From NCBI RefSeq assembly GCF_015244745.1, contig NZ_JABCQI010000005.1:1-64000 (forward strand): a DNA stretch of 64,000 nucleotides. Direction: 5' to 3'. Origin of the DNA: Gluconobacter cadivus (GTDB lineage: Bacteria; Pseudomonadota; Alphaproteobacteria; Acetobacterales; Acetobacteraceae). This document shows, one piece after another, positions 53,504 through 62,311 of the stretch. The notes under the pieces are model-generated. The model saw only the letters and a program-made list of their open reading frames with translations, ran no database searches and was not told where the DNA came from. The translations under genes were made by a program, and so were the position numbers. Position 1 is the stretch's first letter. Each line of letters begins with the position of its first letter.

Positions 53504-54513
53504 TGGATATGGAAAAAAATATCTCAGGTGTACAAAAAGCAGCCATCTTGATGATGGCCTTAGGTGAAGAAAATTGTTCTAAGTTGTTTGAACAAATGCA
53601 TGAGGAAGAAATCAGAGAAGTTTCTTCTGCAATGGCTCAATTAGGTATTGTATCATCCAATCTCGTAGAAAAAATATGCCATGAATTTAGTCAAGGATTA
53701 GGCTCGGCTGAAGGAGTGGTTGGGGATCTTGAAAGCACAGAAAAGCTTCTTAAAAACGCACTGCCCGCCAGCAGAGCTGCCGCAATCATGGAAGAAATTC
53801 GGGGTCCTGCAGGGCGCACGATGTGGGATAAGTTGGGGAATGTATCAGAATCAGTGCTCGCAAATTATTTAAAAAATGAATATCCACAAACAGTGGCTGT
53901 TATTCTAAGCCGGATTAAATCTTCTCATGCAGCTAAAGTATTGGCACTTTTTCCTGAAGAATTTTCATTAGATATTATGATGAGAATGTTAAAAACAGAA
54001 ACAGTACAAAAAAACGTAATTCAAAGTATAGAAAAAACTTTGCGATCAGAGTTTATTTCTAATATTCCGAGAGGAATAAATCGTAATAGCCATGAAGTTT
54101 TAGCTGATATATTTAATAATTTTGATAGAAGACTCGAAAATAGATTTATGTCGGCTTTGGAAGAGAGGAGTCAAATCGATGCCGAACAAATTAAGAGTCT
54201 TATGTTTACCTTCGAAGAGTTGGTGAATCTTTCTGGAGAAGGTTTGATCACCCTGTTGAACCAGCTTCCTCGTGAGAGCCTGCCATTAGCACTTAAAGGA
54301 GCAAGTGATAGGTTGCGCCAAGCGTTTCTGGGGGCGATGTCTGATCGTGCAGGACGTATCCTATTGGATGAAATTGAAGATTTGGGGCCTGTGCGGGTAA
54401 AGGATGTCGATATAGCTCAAAATGAAATTCTCATTATCGCTAAAGACTTAGTTGATCGCGGAGAAATTGATCTGATAGATCAAGAAAAACCAGAAAATGA
54501 GATGATTGTTTGA
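53503..54513 (+). CDS. fliG: Flagellar motor switch protein FliG
   Basis: A 336-residue rotor protein. The N-terminal FliF-binding part has VQKAAILMMALGEENCSKLF, the middle EYPQTVAVILSRIKSSHAAKVLA, the C-terminal part LPLALKGASDRLRQAF and GPVRVKDVDIAQNEI (charged torque helix). The ATG shares a base with the fliF stop (TAATG). The coding sequence is AT-rich, unlike the rest of the window. Confidence 0.95.
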   Translation: MDMEKNISGVQKAAILMMALGEENCSKLFEQMHEEEIREVSSAMAQLGIVSSNLVEKICHEFSQGLGSAEGVVGDLESTEKLLKNALPASRAAAIMEEIRGPAGRTMWDKLGNVSESVLANYLKNEYPQTVAVILSRIKSSHAAKVLALFPEEFSLDIMMRMLKTETVQKNVIQSIEKTLRSEFISNIPRGINRNSHEVLADIFNNFDRRLENRFMSALEERSQIDAEQIKSLMFTFEELVNLSGEGLITLLNQLPRESLPLALKGASDRLRQAFLGAMSDRAGRILLDEIEDLGPVRVKDVDIAQNEILIIAKDLVDRGEIDLIDQEKPENEMIV

Positions 54514-55169
54514 TGACTAGGAAAACATTGGCAGAGCAAAAAAAAATAGGAATTTTGTATTCTGAGGATTTTGAAAAAGCCTCTATTGAAAAGATAATAA
54601 TAAAAATGCCTGAAGATTCTTCAAATATAGAAAAAGAAGAGTTATTTTCAAAATCGTGTTTAGATAAATACTATGAAGATGGTTTCCGGAATGGAATAAA
54701 AGAAGAAAAAAAGAATAATAACATAGAAAAAGATTTTATAGAATCATTATTGAACGTTTTCCATTCTATGGAAAAAGAAATTTTAGAACAAAAAAAACAA
54801 ATTTCTAAAGAAATATCATTCGCGATAATATCTTGTATTGCAAATTTATTTCCTAACTTATATGAAAAATATGGAGAAAAAGATTCTGAAATAATTTTCC
54901 AAAAAATATACCCATTTATAAATAAAAATTCTTATGTAAATTTAAGCTGTTCTAAACAATTTTTCTTTAAAATAGAAGAATTGGTACCAGAATCTTTCAA
55001 AGAAACAATAAACCTTAACATTGACGAGGCAATGAAAAATGGGGAATTCAGTATTGTTTGGGATACGGGATCATTATCTCGGAATTCCAGTAAATATATA
55101 GAAAAAATAATTTCTGAGATATTATGTTTTAATAAGGAGCGAAAGGAAGAAAATGCTAGAGAAAGATAA
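54513..55169 (+). CDS. fliH: FliH-like flagellar export protein
   Basis: A 218-residue protein placed between fliG and fliN, where the FliI-binding regulator FliH lies. Sequence support is modest: a long polar coiled-coil-like part (about residues 60-110), then the hydrophobic strand-helix end. It is extremely rich in Lys, Glu, Asn and Ile, reflecting the most AT-rich stretch of the window. The ATG at 54513 overlaps the fliG stop; a TTG three bases earlier is possible. fliI is not in this cluster. Confidence 0.7.
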   Translation: MTRKTLAEQKKIGILYSEDFEKASIEKIIIKMPEDSSNIEKEELFSKSCLDKYYEDGFRNGIKEEKKNNNIEKDFIESLLNVFHSMEKEILEQKKQISKEISFAIISCIANLFPNLYEKYGEKDSEIIFQKIYPFINKNSYVNLSCSKQFFFKIEELVPESFKETINLNIDEAMKNGEFSIVWDTGSLSRNSSKYIEKIISEILCFNKERKEENARER

Positions 55170-55476
55170 AGACGATTTCGATCTCGAGAAAGAAGATTTT
55201 TTATCTTCCGATAGTTTTGAGGTTAAATTCCCTAATGATTTAGAAGCGATTTACGACGTTCCGGTTGCCGTTAGTGTAGTCTTGGGTAGAGCTGCAATGC
55301 CTATAAATAAGCTACTCAGGCTAGGACGTGGGGCTGTTGTTGAGTTGGATCGCAAAATTGGCGATCCCATAGATATACTGGTTAATAATCGTTTGATAGC
55401 AAGAGGAGAGGTTGTCATGGTCGATGAAACGCGCCTGGGAGTTACAATGACTGAAATCGTAAAGTCTGAAAAATAG
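55153..55476 (+). CDS. fliN: Flagellar motor switch protein FliN
   Basis: A 107-residue C-ring protein. The SpoA domain reads IYDVPVAVSVVLGRAAMPIN, LLRLGRGAVVELDRKIGDPI and RGEVVMVDETRLGVTM, the usual core. The ATG at 55153 lies after AAGGAAG and overlaps the fliH end. fliM and the regulator flbD, which lies near fliN in other alphaproteobacteria, are not seen. Confidence 0.94.
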   Translation: MLEKDKDDFDLEKEDFLSSDSFEVKFPNDLEAIYDVPVAVSVVLGRAAMPINKLLRLGRGAVVELDRKIGDPIDILVNNRLIARGEVVMVDETRLGVTMTEIVKSEK

Positions 55477-55515
55477 TATTTATATTATTGTATTGTTGGG
55501 AGACTAAGAAGAGAA

Positions 55516-57651
55516 ATGAATGGTATTTATAATAGTTTTTCTTCTGCCATGGAAGGAATGCTGAAGTCATTTAATTTTTCTTCGAATGGTTCATCGATCA
55601 AGAGGTTTTCCCCTGGATCTGATGTGGGGCTTGCGCTCTTAGTGGCGGCATTGCTTTCAATACTTGTCTTGCCACTTCCTACATTCATTCTGGATATCGG
55701 ACTATCTCTCTCCGTTACGTTATCCATATTAATTTTGATGGTAGCCTTGTTTCTGAATAGGCCTTTAGATTTTACATCTTTTCCAACTTTATTATTGCTA
55801 ACAACACTGCTGCGCCTTTCTTTGGAAGTCGCAACAACGCGTTTAATCTTGAGTCACGGTTATCTGGGGGCTTATGCTGCAGGTCATGTTGTTGCAGCGT
55901 TCGGTGGCTTTCTTATGGGGGGCGATGTAGTTATCGGGGCTATATTATTTTCCATACTTTTAGTTGTTAATTTTATGGTTATTACTAAAGGATCTGGGAG
56001 AATTGCTGAAGTTGCGGCTAGGTTTTCTTTGGATTCAATGCCCGGCAAACAAATGGCTATTGACGCAGAATTATCTTCTGGGACAATTAACGATGTTATT
56101 GCTAGAAAAAAACGAAAAGAACTTGAAGAAGAAAGTGGATTTTATGGTGCAATGGATGGAGCAGCAAAGTTCGTACGTGGAGATGCGATCGCTAGCTTAA
56201 TAATAACAGCAATTAATATCATTGGCGGGTTAACAATAGGTATTGTTCGTCATGGGATGTCGATCTCAGATGCGGCGACAGCGTTTACAACACTAACGAT
56301 AGGTGATGGGCTTGTCTCTCAGATACCAGCCCTTTTAGTCTCTACAGCTTCGGGTATTGTTGTTACAAAAGGAGGAACTGAAGGAGGGGCAGATGTTGCG
56401 TTAGTGAGGCAACTGGGAGGAAATCCTAAGCCACTTGCTTTAGCGGCCGGTTGTTCTTTGGTTTTAGGTATGATGCCCGGACTGCCAACTTTCCCGTTTT
56501 TTTTTCTAGCTGTTTTATCTGCTGCGGCAGCTTGTTTCAGGCATTATGCACCAATTTCTAATAAAGATGATGAAGGTGATTCAATCGCGGTCCCTGAAAA
56601 TAATATTCCCACTGATGCGCCAATTTCGGATAGTCTTAAGGTTGACTTGTTGAGACTAGAATTAGGATTTAACTTGTTGGCCGTAGCAAATGGAGATGCT
56701 GCTCGTCTGACTGAAAAAATTAAAGTGCTACGCAGAACAATTGCTAGTGATATGGGGTTTGTACTGCCGCCGGTTCGTATTCAAGATAACTTAATTTTGC
56801 CGCCTGATTGTTATTCAATTTGTATCAAAGAAATTGAAGTGGGACGAGGGGAAGTTAGGCTTAACAAGCTTCTGGCCATGAATCCTCAGGGGGGGGAGCC
56901 TAATATTGAGGGCGAAAAAACTAGAGAACCTGCCTTTGGTCTCCCAGCATTATGGATAGATCAGAATTTGCGTGAAAATGCCATAGTACGTGGATATACC
57001 GTTGTAGATCCGGCTAGTGTTATTATTACTCATTTAACTGAGTTAGTTAAAGAAAATATGGCCGAGCTTTTGTCATACGCAGAAACACAGAAATTATTGG
57101 ATGGTATGCCTAGAGACCAGCAGAAGTTGGTTGTAGATTTGATTCCGTCGCAGGTTTCTGTAGGAATTTTACAAAGAATACTACAGTCCCTTCTTGATGA
57201 GAAAGTTTCTATCAGAGATTTAACAGGGATTTTGGAGGCGGTTCAGGAGGGATATAGTTTAGGTTTCAAAACGGTTACCTCATTGGTTGCACATGTTCGC
57301 ATTAGACTGGCTCGTCAAATTAGTTCTTCGATGATTAATGCTCAGGGGTGTATCCCAATTTTGACTCTTAGTCCCGAATGGGAGCTTTCTGCTTATGAAA
57401 GTTTGTCTAATTCGACTGAAGAAAAGCAAATTAATTTTTCTCCTTCTCAAATGCAAAAATTTGTTTCAGTTTTAAAGTATTCTATCGAATCTTCTTCTAG
57501 GGAAGGAGTTATTCCAGTTATATTGACTTCTCGTAATCTTCGTCTTCCGCTAAGAAGAATAGTAGAGCGCGTTCAACCTTCTATAAGTGTGTTATCTCAA
57601 GAGGAGATTTTTCCAAGAATTAAAATAATCAATATTGGATTGATATCGTAA
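55516..57651 (+). CDS. flhA: Flagellar export protein FlhA
   Basis: A 711-residue integral membrane component of the flagellar type III export gate. The N-terminal eight helices include FTSFPTLLLLTTLLRLSLEV (FHIPEP-family signature), SLDSMPGKQMAIDAELSSG and the loop GDGLVSQIPALLVSTASGIVV. The cytoplasmic domain follows from about residue 375. Full length. Downstream the sequence runs into a decayed insertion sequence, not into flhB/fliR. Confidence 0.95.
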   Translation: MNGIYNSFSSAMEGMLKSFNFSSNGSSIKRFSPGSDVGLALLVAALLSILVLPLPTFILDIGLSLSVTLSILILMVALFLNRPLDFTSFPTLLLLTTLLRLSLEVATTRLILSHGYLGAYAAGHVVAAFGGFLMGGDVVIGAILFSILLVVNFMVITKGSGRIAEVAARFSLDSMPGKQMAIDAELSSGTINDVIARKKRKELEEESGFYGAMDGAAKFVRGDAIASLIITAINIIGGLTIGIVRHGMSISDAATAFTTLTIGDGLVSQIPALLVSTASGIVVTKGGTEGGADVALVRQLGGNPKPLALAAGCSLVLGMMPGLPTFPFFFLAVLSAAAACFRHYAPISNKDDEGDSIAVPENNIPTDAPISDSLKVDLLRLELGFNLLAVANGDAARLTEKIKVLRRTIASDMGFVLPPVRIQDNLILPPDCYSICIKEIEVGRGEVRLNKLLAMNPQGGEPNIEGEKTREPAFGLPALWIDQNLRENAIVRGYTVVDPASVIITHLTELVKENMAELLSYAETQKLLDGMPRDQQKLVVDLIPSQVSVGILQRILQSLLDEKVSIRDLTGILEAVQEGYSLGFKTVTSLVAHVRIRLARQISSSMINAQGCIPILTLSPEWELSAYESLSNSTEEKQINFSPSQMQKFVSVLKYSIESSSREGVIPVILTSRNLRLPLRRIVERVQPSISVLSQEEIFPRIKIINIGLIS

Positions 57652-57689
57652 TATTTTTCACTCTATTAAATTCGAGATTTTACTGATTA

Positions 57690-58440
57690 GAATTGGAAGA
57701 TAATGGTGGTAGGAAGTGCAATAGTTGCGAAAAAGTCTGTTGAGAGCTTGTTGTAGCTGGACGCAACGCGGTGCCAAGTCCTTGATGTGTCTGAACATGA
57801 TCTCTATACGGTCGAGCCGTTTTTAGTCGCGCTTGTCTTATTTGACGGCTCTGTTATGGGATTTTCGGTCCGGAATGCAGACTTGATCTCGCCCTCCTTT
57901 TTCCTTGCAAGGGTCCCTGAACCAGTCGACGTTATAGCTTATAGCCATTGGGCGTGCAGCGAATCATTCAGCCGAACAGTGGCTTCGATATAATCACTAA
58001 TCTGGCCTGAGGTCATGAATAAGATCAAAGGACGGCCTTTTGCATCGGTAATGGTGTGAAAGTTGCTGTTCATGCTGCCTTTTGTGTTCCCAATCAGGCG
58101 GCCTCACCCTTCTCTTTACCCACAGGCTTGAAATCGTGCAGTGCGCTTTCAGATTGGTTGCGTCAATCATCATCGGTCTTTGACTGTTTGAAAACCTGGG
58201 ACGGCAGTCAGACGACCTCCTATCATCCGCAGAAGGATATTTGTATCATCTACCGCTTCTAGCGATTGTTAGGCGTCTTAGGTTGAACGTATCTCCGGCG
58301 AACATCACACACCAGAGTGGCCGTTCGGATTAACAAAGATGATCCCGCGTAACACTTACTAATCATCAACGTGCGGTCTGTCGCGACGCTTGAGGGAAAG
58401 GGCCGTAGATGGTCCTTCTGGTTCTCCCCTAGCCATTACA
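57690..58440 (-). pseudogene. Decayed IS5-family transposase
   Basis: On the minus strand, broken frames recall an IS5-group (IS1031/IS12528-like) transposase: a DATNLKAHC piece, SDYIEATVRLND, YNVDWFRDPCKEKGGRDQVC and DRIEIMFRHIKDLAPRC, which match the DATHLKAHRTA, YDADWFRAAL and IENMFGRLKDWRR regions. Frameshifts and stops break the frame, so it cannot be active. The N-terminal half is weaker and the terminal inverted repeats could not be fixed. The gap 57652-58641 holds nothing else I can support. Confidence 0.6.
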
Positions 58441-58641
58441 GGCCGTTTGTCTTCAGTCTTTTCACCGAGTCTCAATCAGTTTTCTAAAATCAATGCGGCC
58501 TTAGCCTGAGCGTTGAATGTTTTTCTCAAGGAAGTGTGCGGTCATCATATCTCTTCCTCTGCTAGAGGGCGGGAATCTGTTAAACTGCTTATTAATACGA
58601 AAGTGTTTTTTTGCGGCATTTGGATTGATATGACGTCAATT

Positions 58642-59400
58642 ATGAAAATTCATTTTGTTGCGTCTCCTAGTGATTCTGCCCAGCTAGCTTTAGAGCGCCT
58701 TTCACAGAAGTATGGGAATGCCCCGCTTCAGAACGCAGATTTTGTCGTTTGTCTGGGGGGGGATGGATTTATGCTTGAAGCGCTTCACAAGGTTCTGGAC
58801 AGCCGGACTGCCATCTACGGTATGAATTACGGCACGGTTGGTTTTTTGATGAATGCCGCTAATGAGGTGGATCTTTTGCGTCGTTTAGAAAATGCCCAGC
58901 CCTCGGTTCTTCATCCATTGCATATGACGGCGACGACTTCCACGGGCATCGTCAGGAGCGCATTGGCGTTCAATGACGTTTTTCTTTTCAGGCAAACGAG
59001 ACAAACATCTCGGATAAAAATTGAAATTGACGGTCGGGTGCGTCTTGAAGAACTGATTTGTGATGGAATTATTGTTTCCACTCCGGCGGGGTCTACAGCG
59101 TATAATCTTTCAGCTCATGGACCTATTGTTCCTTTGAGCTCCAATATTCTTCCTTTAACGCCAATCTCCGCTTTTCGTCCTCGTCGCTGGAGAGGGGCAC
59201 TTTTGCCCTCCAGTGCTGTGGTGAAGCTGACGCTTCTGGATACGGAGAAGAGAGCGACAGCAGCCGTAGCGGACTTTACGGAAATTCGTGATGTGGCAGA
59301 AGTTGTGGTGCGTGAAGACCGCACCCGAAAAGCCACGATCCTGTTCGATCCGGATCATGGCCTTTCGGAGCGGATTATTGCCGAACAGTTCGTGGCATAA
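58642..59400 (+). CDS. nadK: NAD kinase
   Basis: A 252-residue ATP-NAD kinase that makes NADP. The key motif VCLGGDGFMLEALH holds the GGDG phosphate site, NYGTVGFLMN and NDVFLFRQTRQTSRI follow, and STPAGSTAYNLSAHGPIV is the NAD-binding loop. The frame is open for 43 further codons upstream through the IS remnant; MKIHFVASPS matches the family start, so that is used. The stop converges with the next gene. Confidence 0.95.
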   Translation: MKIHFVASPSDSAQLALERLSQKYGNAPLQNADFVVCLGGDGFMLEALHKVLDSRTAIYGMNYGTVGFLMNAANEVDLLRRLENAQPSVLHPLHMTATTSTGIVRSALAFNDVFLFRQTRQTSRIKIEIDGRVRLEELICDGIIVSTPAGSTAYNLSAHGPIVPLSSNILPLTPISAFRPRRWRGALLPSSAVVKLTLLDTEKRATAAVADFTEIRDVAEVVVREDRTRKATILFDPDHGLSERIIAEQFVA

Positions 59401-59402
59401 GC

Positions 59403-60335
59403 TTACACGACGGGAGTGAGGAGTGTTCCGTCGGTGAAATAGGCAATCACATTATTCACAACCAGATTGCCCATGGCTGTTCTGGTTTCGATTGTTGCTG
59501 ATGCCTGATGAGCTTGCAGAACGGTATTCGTGAGCGCGAAAAAAGCCGGGTTTATGTCAGGTTCATTCTGAAAAACGTCCAGTCCTGCACCAGCGATGCG
59601 CTTTTCTTTCAAGGCCTCCAGAAGGGCCTTTTCGTCCACGACTGTACCCCGGGCAATATTGATCAAAAAACCGCCTTTTCCCAGCGCTGTCAGGATATCG
59701 TTATCGATCATGTGTGCGGAGCGCACTCCTCCAGACACTGCGAGTATCAGGACATCGCACCATTCTGCCAAACTTTTCAGGTCAGGCTCGAAGCGGTAGG
59801 GCACGTCAGGCTTTGCATGAGAGTTGAAATAGGCAATCTCCATACCAAAAGCTGAGATACGCTTGGCAATGGCCTGTCCTATGTGACCGAACCCTGCAAT
59901 CCCGACCCGTTTTTTTGTCAGACTGCGGCTTAGGGGGAGGGGAGAATGAGGCCAGCTCCCCGCCCGAACGAAGCGGTCATTATTCACGACATCCCGCATA
60001 ACGGTCATCATCAGGACCACGGCCATATCGGCCACATCTTCTGTCAGGGTATTCTGGGTTGTCGCAACGCGGATATTCCGGCGTTTTGCTTCCTGCAGGT
60101 CAATGCGATCGGTGCCTACGCCATTGACCGAAATGACCTCCAGATTGGGCAGCGCGTTCATGATTTCGGCTGGAACTCCGGAGGCGCCTCCAGTCGTGAT
60201 GCCGCGGATGCTCGGAGCGAAGCGCTGTAGATCTTCGGGTGTGGTGTAGGGATGGAGTTCAAAAGATTGCTCCAGCCGTTCTCTCATGAATGGAAGAATG
60301 GGATCAATCGTCAGAATGCCGGGCCTGGATGACAT
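59403..60335 (-). CDS. 2-ketogluconate reductase-like 2-hydroxyacid dehydrogenase
   Basis: A 310-residue D-isomer-specific 2-hydroxyacid dehydrogenase. The dinucleotide loop is VGIAGFGHIGQAIAKR, LILAVSGGVRSAHMID and GAGLDVFQNEP hold the catalytic Arg and Glu neighbourhood, and QAHQASAT the catalytic His. It strongly recalls the NADPH-dependent 2-keto-D-gluconate reductase of Gluconobacter oxydans, which returns 2-ketogluconate to gluconate; glyoxylate/hydroxypyruvate reductase is the other option. ATG at 60335 has GGAG upstream; another ATG lies 12 bases earlier. Confidence 0.82.
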   Translation of the reverse strand: MSSRPGILTIDPILPFMRERLEQSFELHPYTTPEDLQRFAPSIRGITTGGASGVPAEIMNALPNLEVISVNGVGTDRIDLQEAKRRNIRVATTQNTLTEDVADMAVVLMMTVMRDVVNNDRFVRAGSWPHSPLPLSRSLTKKRVGIAGFGHIGQAIAKRISAFGMEIAYFNSHAKPDVPYRFEPDLKSLAEWCDVLILAVSGGVRSAHMIDNDILTALGKGGFLINIARGTVVDEKALLEALKEKRIAGAGLDVFQNEPDINPAFFALTNTVLQAHQASATIETRTAMGNLVVNNVIAYFTDGTLLTPVV

Positions 60336-60365
60336 GAAGTTCTCCATTACTGATTTATGGGGGCG

Positions 60366-60839
60366 TCACTCTTTGGTGCGTCGTCCGAGAGTTGCGTTTG
60401 CGAGCGCGGCACAGGCAGCCTCAACGTCTTCCCATGTTCTGACGAAGCCTTCGTCAGGTCCATAATAGGGATCAATAACGTCCTGTCCCATGCGGGTCGG
60501 AATATGATCCAGCATGAGCGAAAGATGCGATTTTGAAGCGCGGGGCTGCATTTTCTTAAGGACTGTCAGATGGGAGCGATCCAGAGCGATGATATGATCA
60601 AAGCGGCTGAAATCATCTACCGTGACAAGACGTGAGCGGAGTGTTGAAGCGTCCAGACCTTGTCGGGACGCGATGACGCATGCGCGTGGGTCCGGTGCTT
60701 CGCCCAGATTCCACCGTCCGGTAGCGGCAGAATCAATATCCAGTTCCAGCCCTCGTTCGCGCGCTTCCCGGCGCATGGCCAGTTCGGCCAGAGGAGATCG
60801 ACAGATATTGCCTGTGCAGACAAAAAGGAAACTGCTCAT
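60366..60839 (-). CDS. Low-molecular-weight protein tyrosine phosphatase
   Basis: A 157-residue phosphatase. The active-site loop FVCTGNICRSP (C-x5-R-S) is at the N-terminus, and the general acid is in VIDPYYGPD (DPYY). It dephosphorylates tyrosine; the targets are unknown and no BY-kinase or polysaccharide cluster is adjacent. The ATG overlaps the transporter stop by 4 bases (ATGA). Confidence 0.92.
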   Translation of the reverse strand: MSSFLFVCTGNICRSPLAELAMRREARERGLELDIDSAATGRWNLGEAPDPRACVIASRQGLDASTLRSRLVTVDDFSRFDHIIALDRSHLTVLKKMQPRASKSHLSLMLDHIPTRMGQDVIDPYYGPDEGFVRTWEDVEAACAALANATLGRRTKE

Positions 60840-61816
60840 GCGCCTGTTAGCCAAATGAAAAATGCCATGGTGAAGATGGAGGATAACGTTCCGAAGAACA
60901 GAACGGATGCAATTTCACGTTCCAGAACATGATATCGCATGGCAAGGATAACATTGATGGATGCGCTAGGAATGGCCATCGTCAGGACACTCTCCTGAAG
61001 CGCAGGTAAGGGCAGATGCCATGCGCGGGCCAAGGCATAGATGATACCGGGAATGACAACGTTCCGGACACTGACAATGACACCGACAAGAGGACTGAAC
61101 TTCACCTGGCGGGTGAAAAGAACCACACCTGAGGCAAAGAGCGCCGCACCGCCTGTCGCCCGTCCAAGAAGCTGGAGAGAGCCTTTGAGGAACTGCGGCA
61201 GGAACGCACCTGCGCTGACCAGAACAAGCGCCATCATGGGCACCCAGACCACAGGTTCGCGGCAGGAATGGATTAGATGTCCAAACAATTCGCGGACGTC
61301 ACTACGCGACTGGTTGTTATTTCCGACGCGGTGATTTGTGCCACGATCATGCCCCATCAGGATCAATGTGATCGGGAGCTGCACCAGATTCATCGCCAAA
61401 GATGCGATCGAAATCGGCACGGAACTCGCGGGACCAAAAATCTGGCCCAGAACAGGAATACCAATGAAGGGAACGGACGGACCGGTGATGGTCATCGCGA
61501 TCAGTGCTGCTTCTCCAAGGCGGCGTTTGAGCAGGCCGCGCAGGATGGCAAAGATCAACCCATAGCCACCAATCATGGCCAGCAGGATGAGCGCCGCGAC
61601 TGGCCCTGCAGCCAGAACCTGACCGCGCGGCGTACTCAGGATGGAAACCAGCAACTCCAGAGGGAGCGCATACAGCATGACCAGACGTGTGAGAACACCT
61701 GCCTGCTGGGCGTCAAAATCTTTTCTGTATGCCGCGAAATAGCCAAAGCCCAATGTCACGAGAATCGGGAGAATGGACTGAACGATCGTCAGCAGCAGGG
61801 CAGGCGAATTCGTCAT
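60836..61816 (-). CDS. AEC-family transporter
   Basis: A 326-residue membrane protein with ten predicted helices in two five-helix halves, as in the auxin efflux carrier/malonate-transporter family. Motifs VQSILPILVTLGFGYFAAYR and IPVLGQIFGPASSVPISIA fit. The central loop (about residues 155-175) is polar, Asn/Arg-rich. Substrate unknown; AEC members carry organic acids such as malate or malonate. Confidence 0.82.
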   Translation of the reverse strand: MTNSPALLLTIVQSILPILVTLGFGYFAAYRKDFDAQQAGVLTRLVMLYALPLELLVSILSTPRGQVLAAGPVAALILLAMIGGYGLIFAILRGLLKRRLGEAALIAMTITGPSVPFIGIPVLGQIFGPASSVPISIASLAMNLVQLPITLILMGHDRGTNHRVGNNNQSRSDVRELFGHLIHSCREPVVWVPMMALVLVSAGAFLPQFLKGSLQLLGRATGGAALFASGVVLFTRQVKFSPLVGVIVSVRNVVIPGIIYALARAWHLPLPALQESVLTMAIPSASINVILAMRYHVLEREIASVLFFGTLSSIFTMAFFIWLTGA

Positions 61817-61927
61817 AAATGACCCATAAAAACAGAAATCCGGTCAGGAAAAGATCACCTTTCGTAACGGTCACCCTCACATTCGTCTATCCCCACAGCA
61901 GATGACAGTTGACCAAAGCCACGGAGA

Positions 61928-62290
61928 ATGGCTTTGTGGAGTGATCTTGTCCTCTTTCTATCGGTGCCAGCTTACGTGATGCAATCCATACTCGATACGT
62001 TGTGGGGTCTGATCCTGGGCCTGCTGGGCGTTGTGGTGGCCGGCGTGGCGATCATCGAGGTCATGGCCCGTTCCGTGCTGAGCAGCCTAGGAATACAGGG
62101 ACAGATCCAGACTGTTCTGCTGTTTCTGCTGCTGGGTGGGCTGATTCTCGGGGCGTTCAGAGTTTTCGGAAAACTGTTTGCCGTTCTGCTGGTCGCTGCG
62201 TTTTCCGTCTATTTCGTACATGTCGTCTTCGGCGTTCTGAGCGATGCGCTCATCCCGGTTCAGACATCGAGCGCGACGACCGATATCTGA
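61928..62290 (+). CDS. Small integral membrane protein, unknown function
   Basis: A 120-residue protein that is almost all hydrophobic: four probable membrane segments (about 5-20, 25-45, 62-80, 82-105) with a short polar C-terminus. ATG at 61928 has GGAG three bases upstream, which is closer than ideal. It diverges from the AEC gene and converges with acs. No family recognised. Confidence 0.6.
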   Translation: MALWSDLVLFLSVPAYVMQSILDTLWGLILGLLGVVVAGVAIIEVMARSVLSSLGIQGQIQTVLLFLLLGGLILGAFRVFGKLFAVLLVAAFSVYFVHVVFGVLSDALIPVQTSSATTDI

Positions 62291-62311
62291 ACGCCGCCAA
62301 TTGCGGACCAG

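Noticed and set aside
57787-58262. Two plus-strand open frames of 68 codons behind flhA
   Set aside because: They are on the opposite strand of the decayed IS5-type transposase and have no motif of their own.
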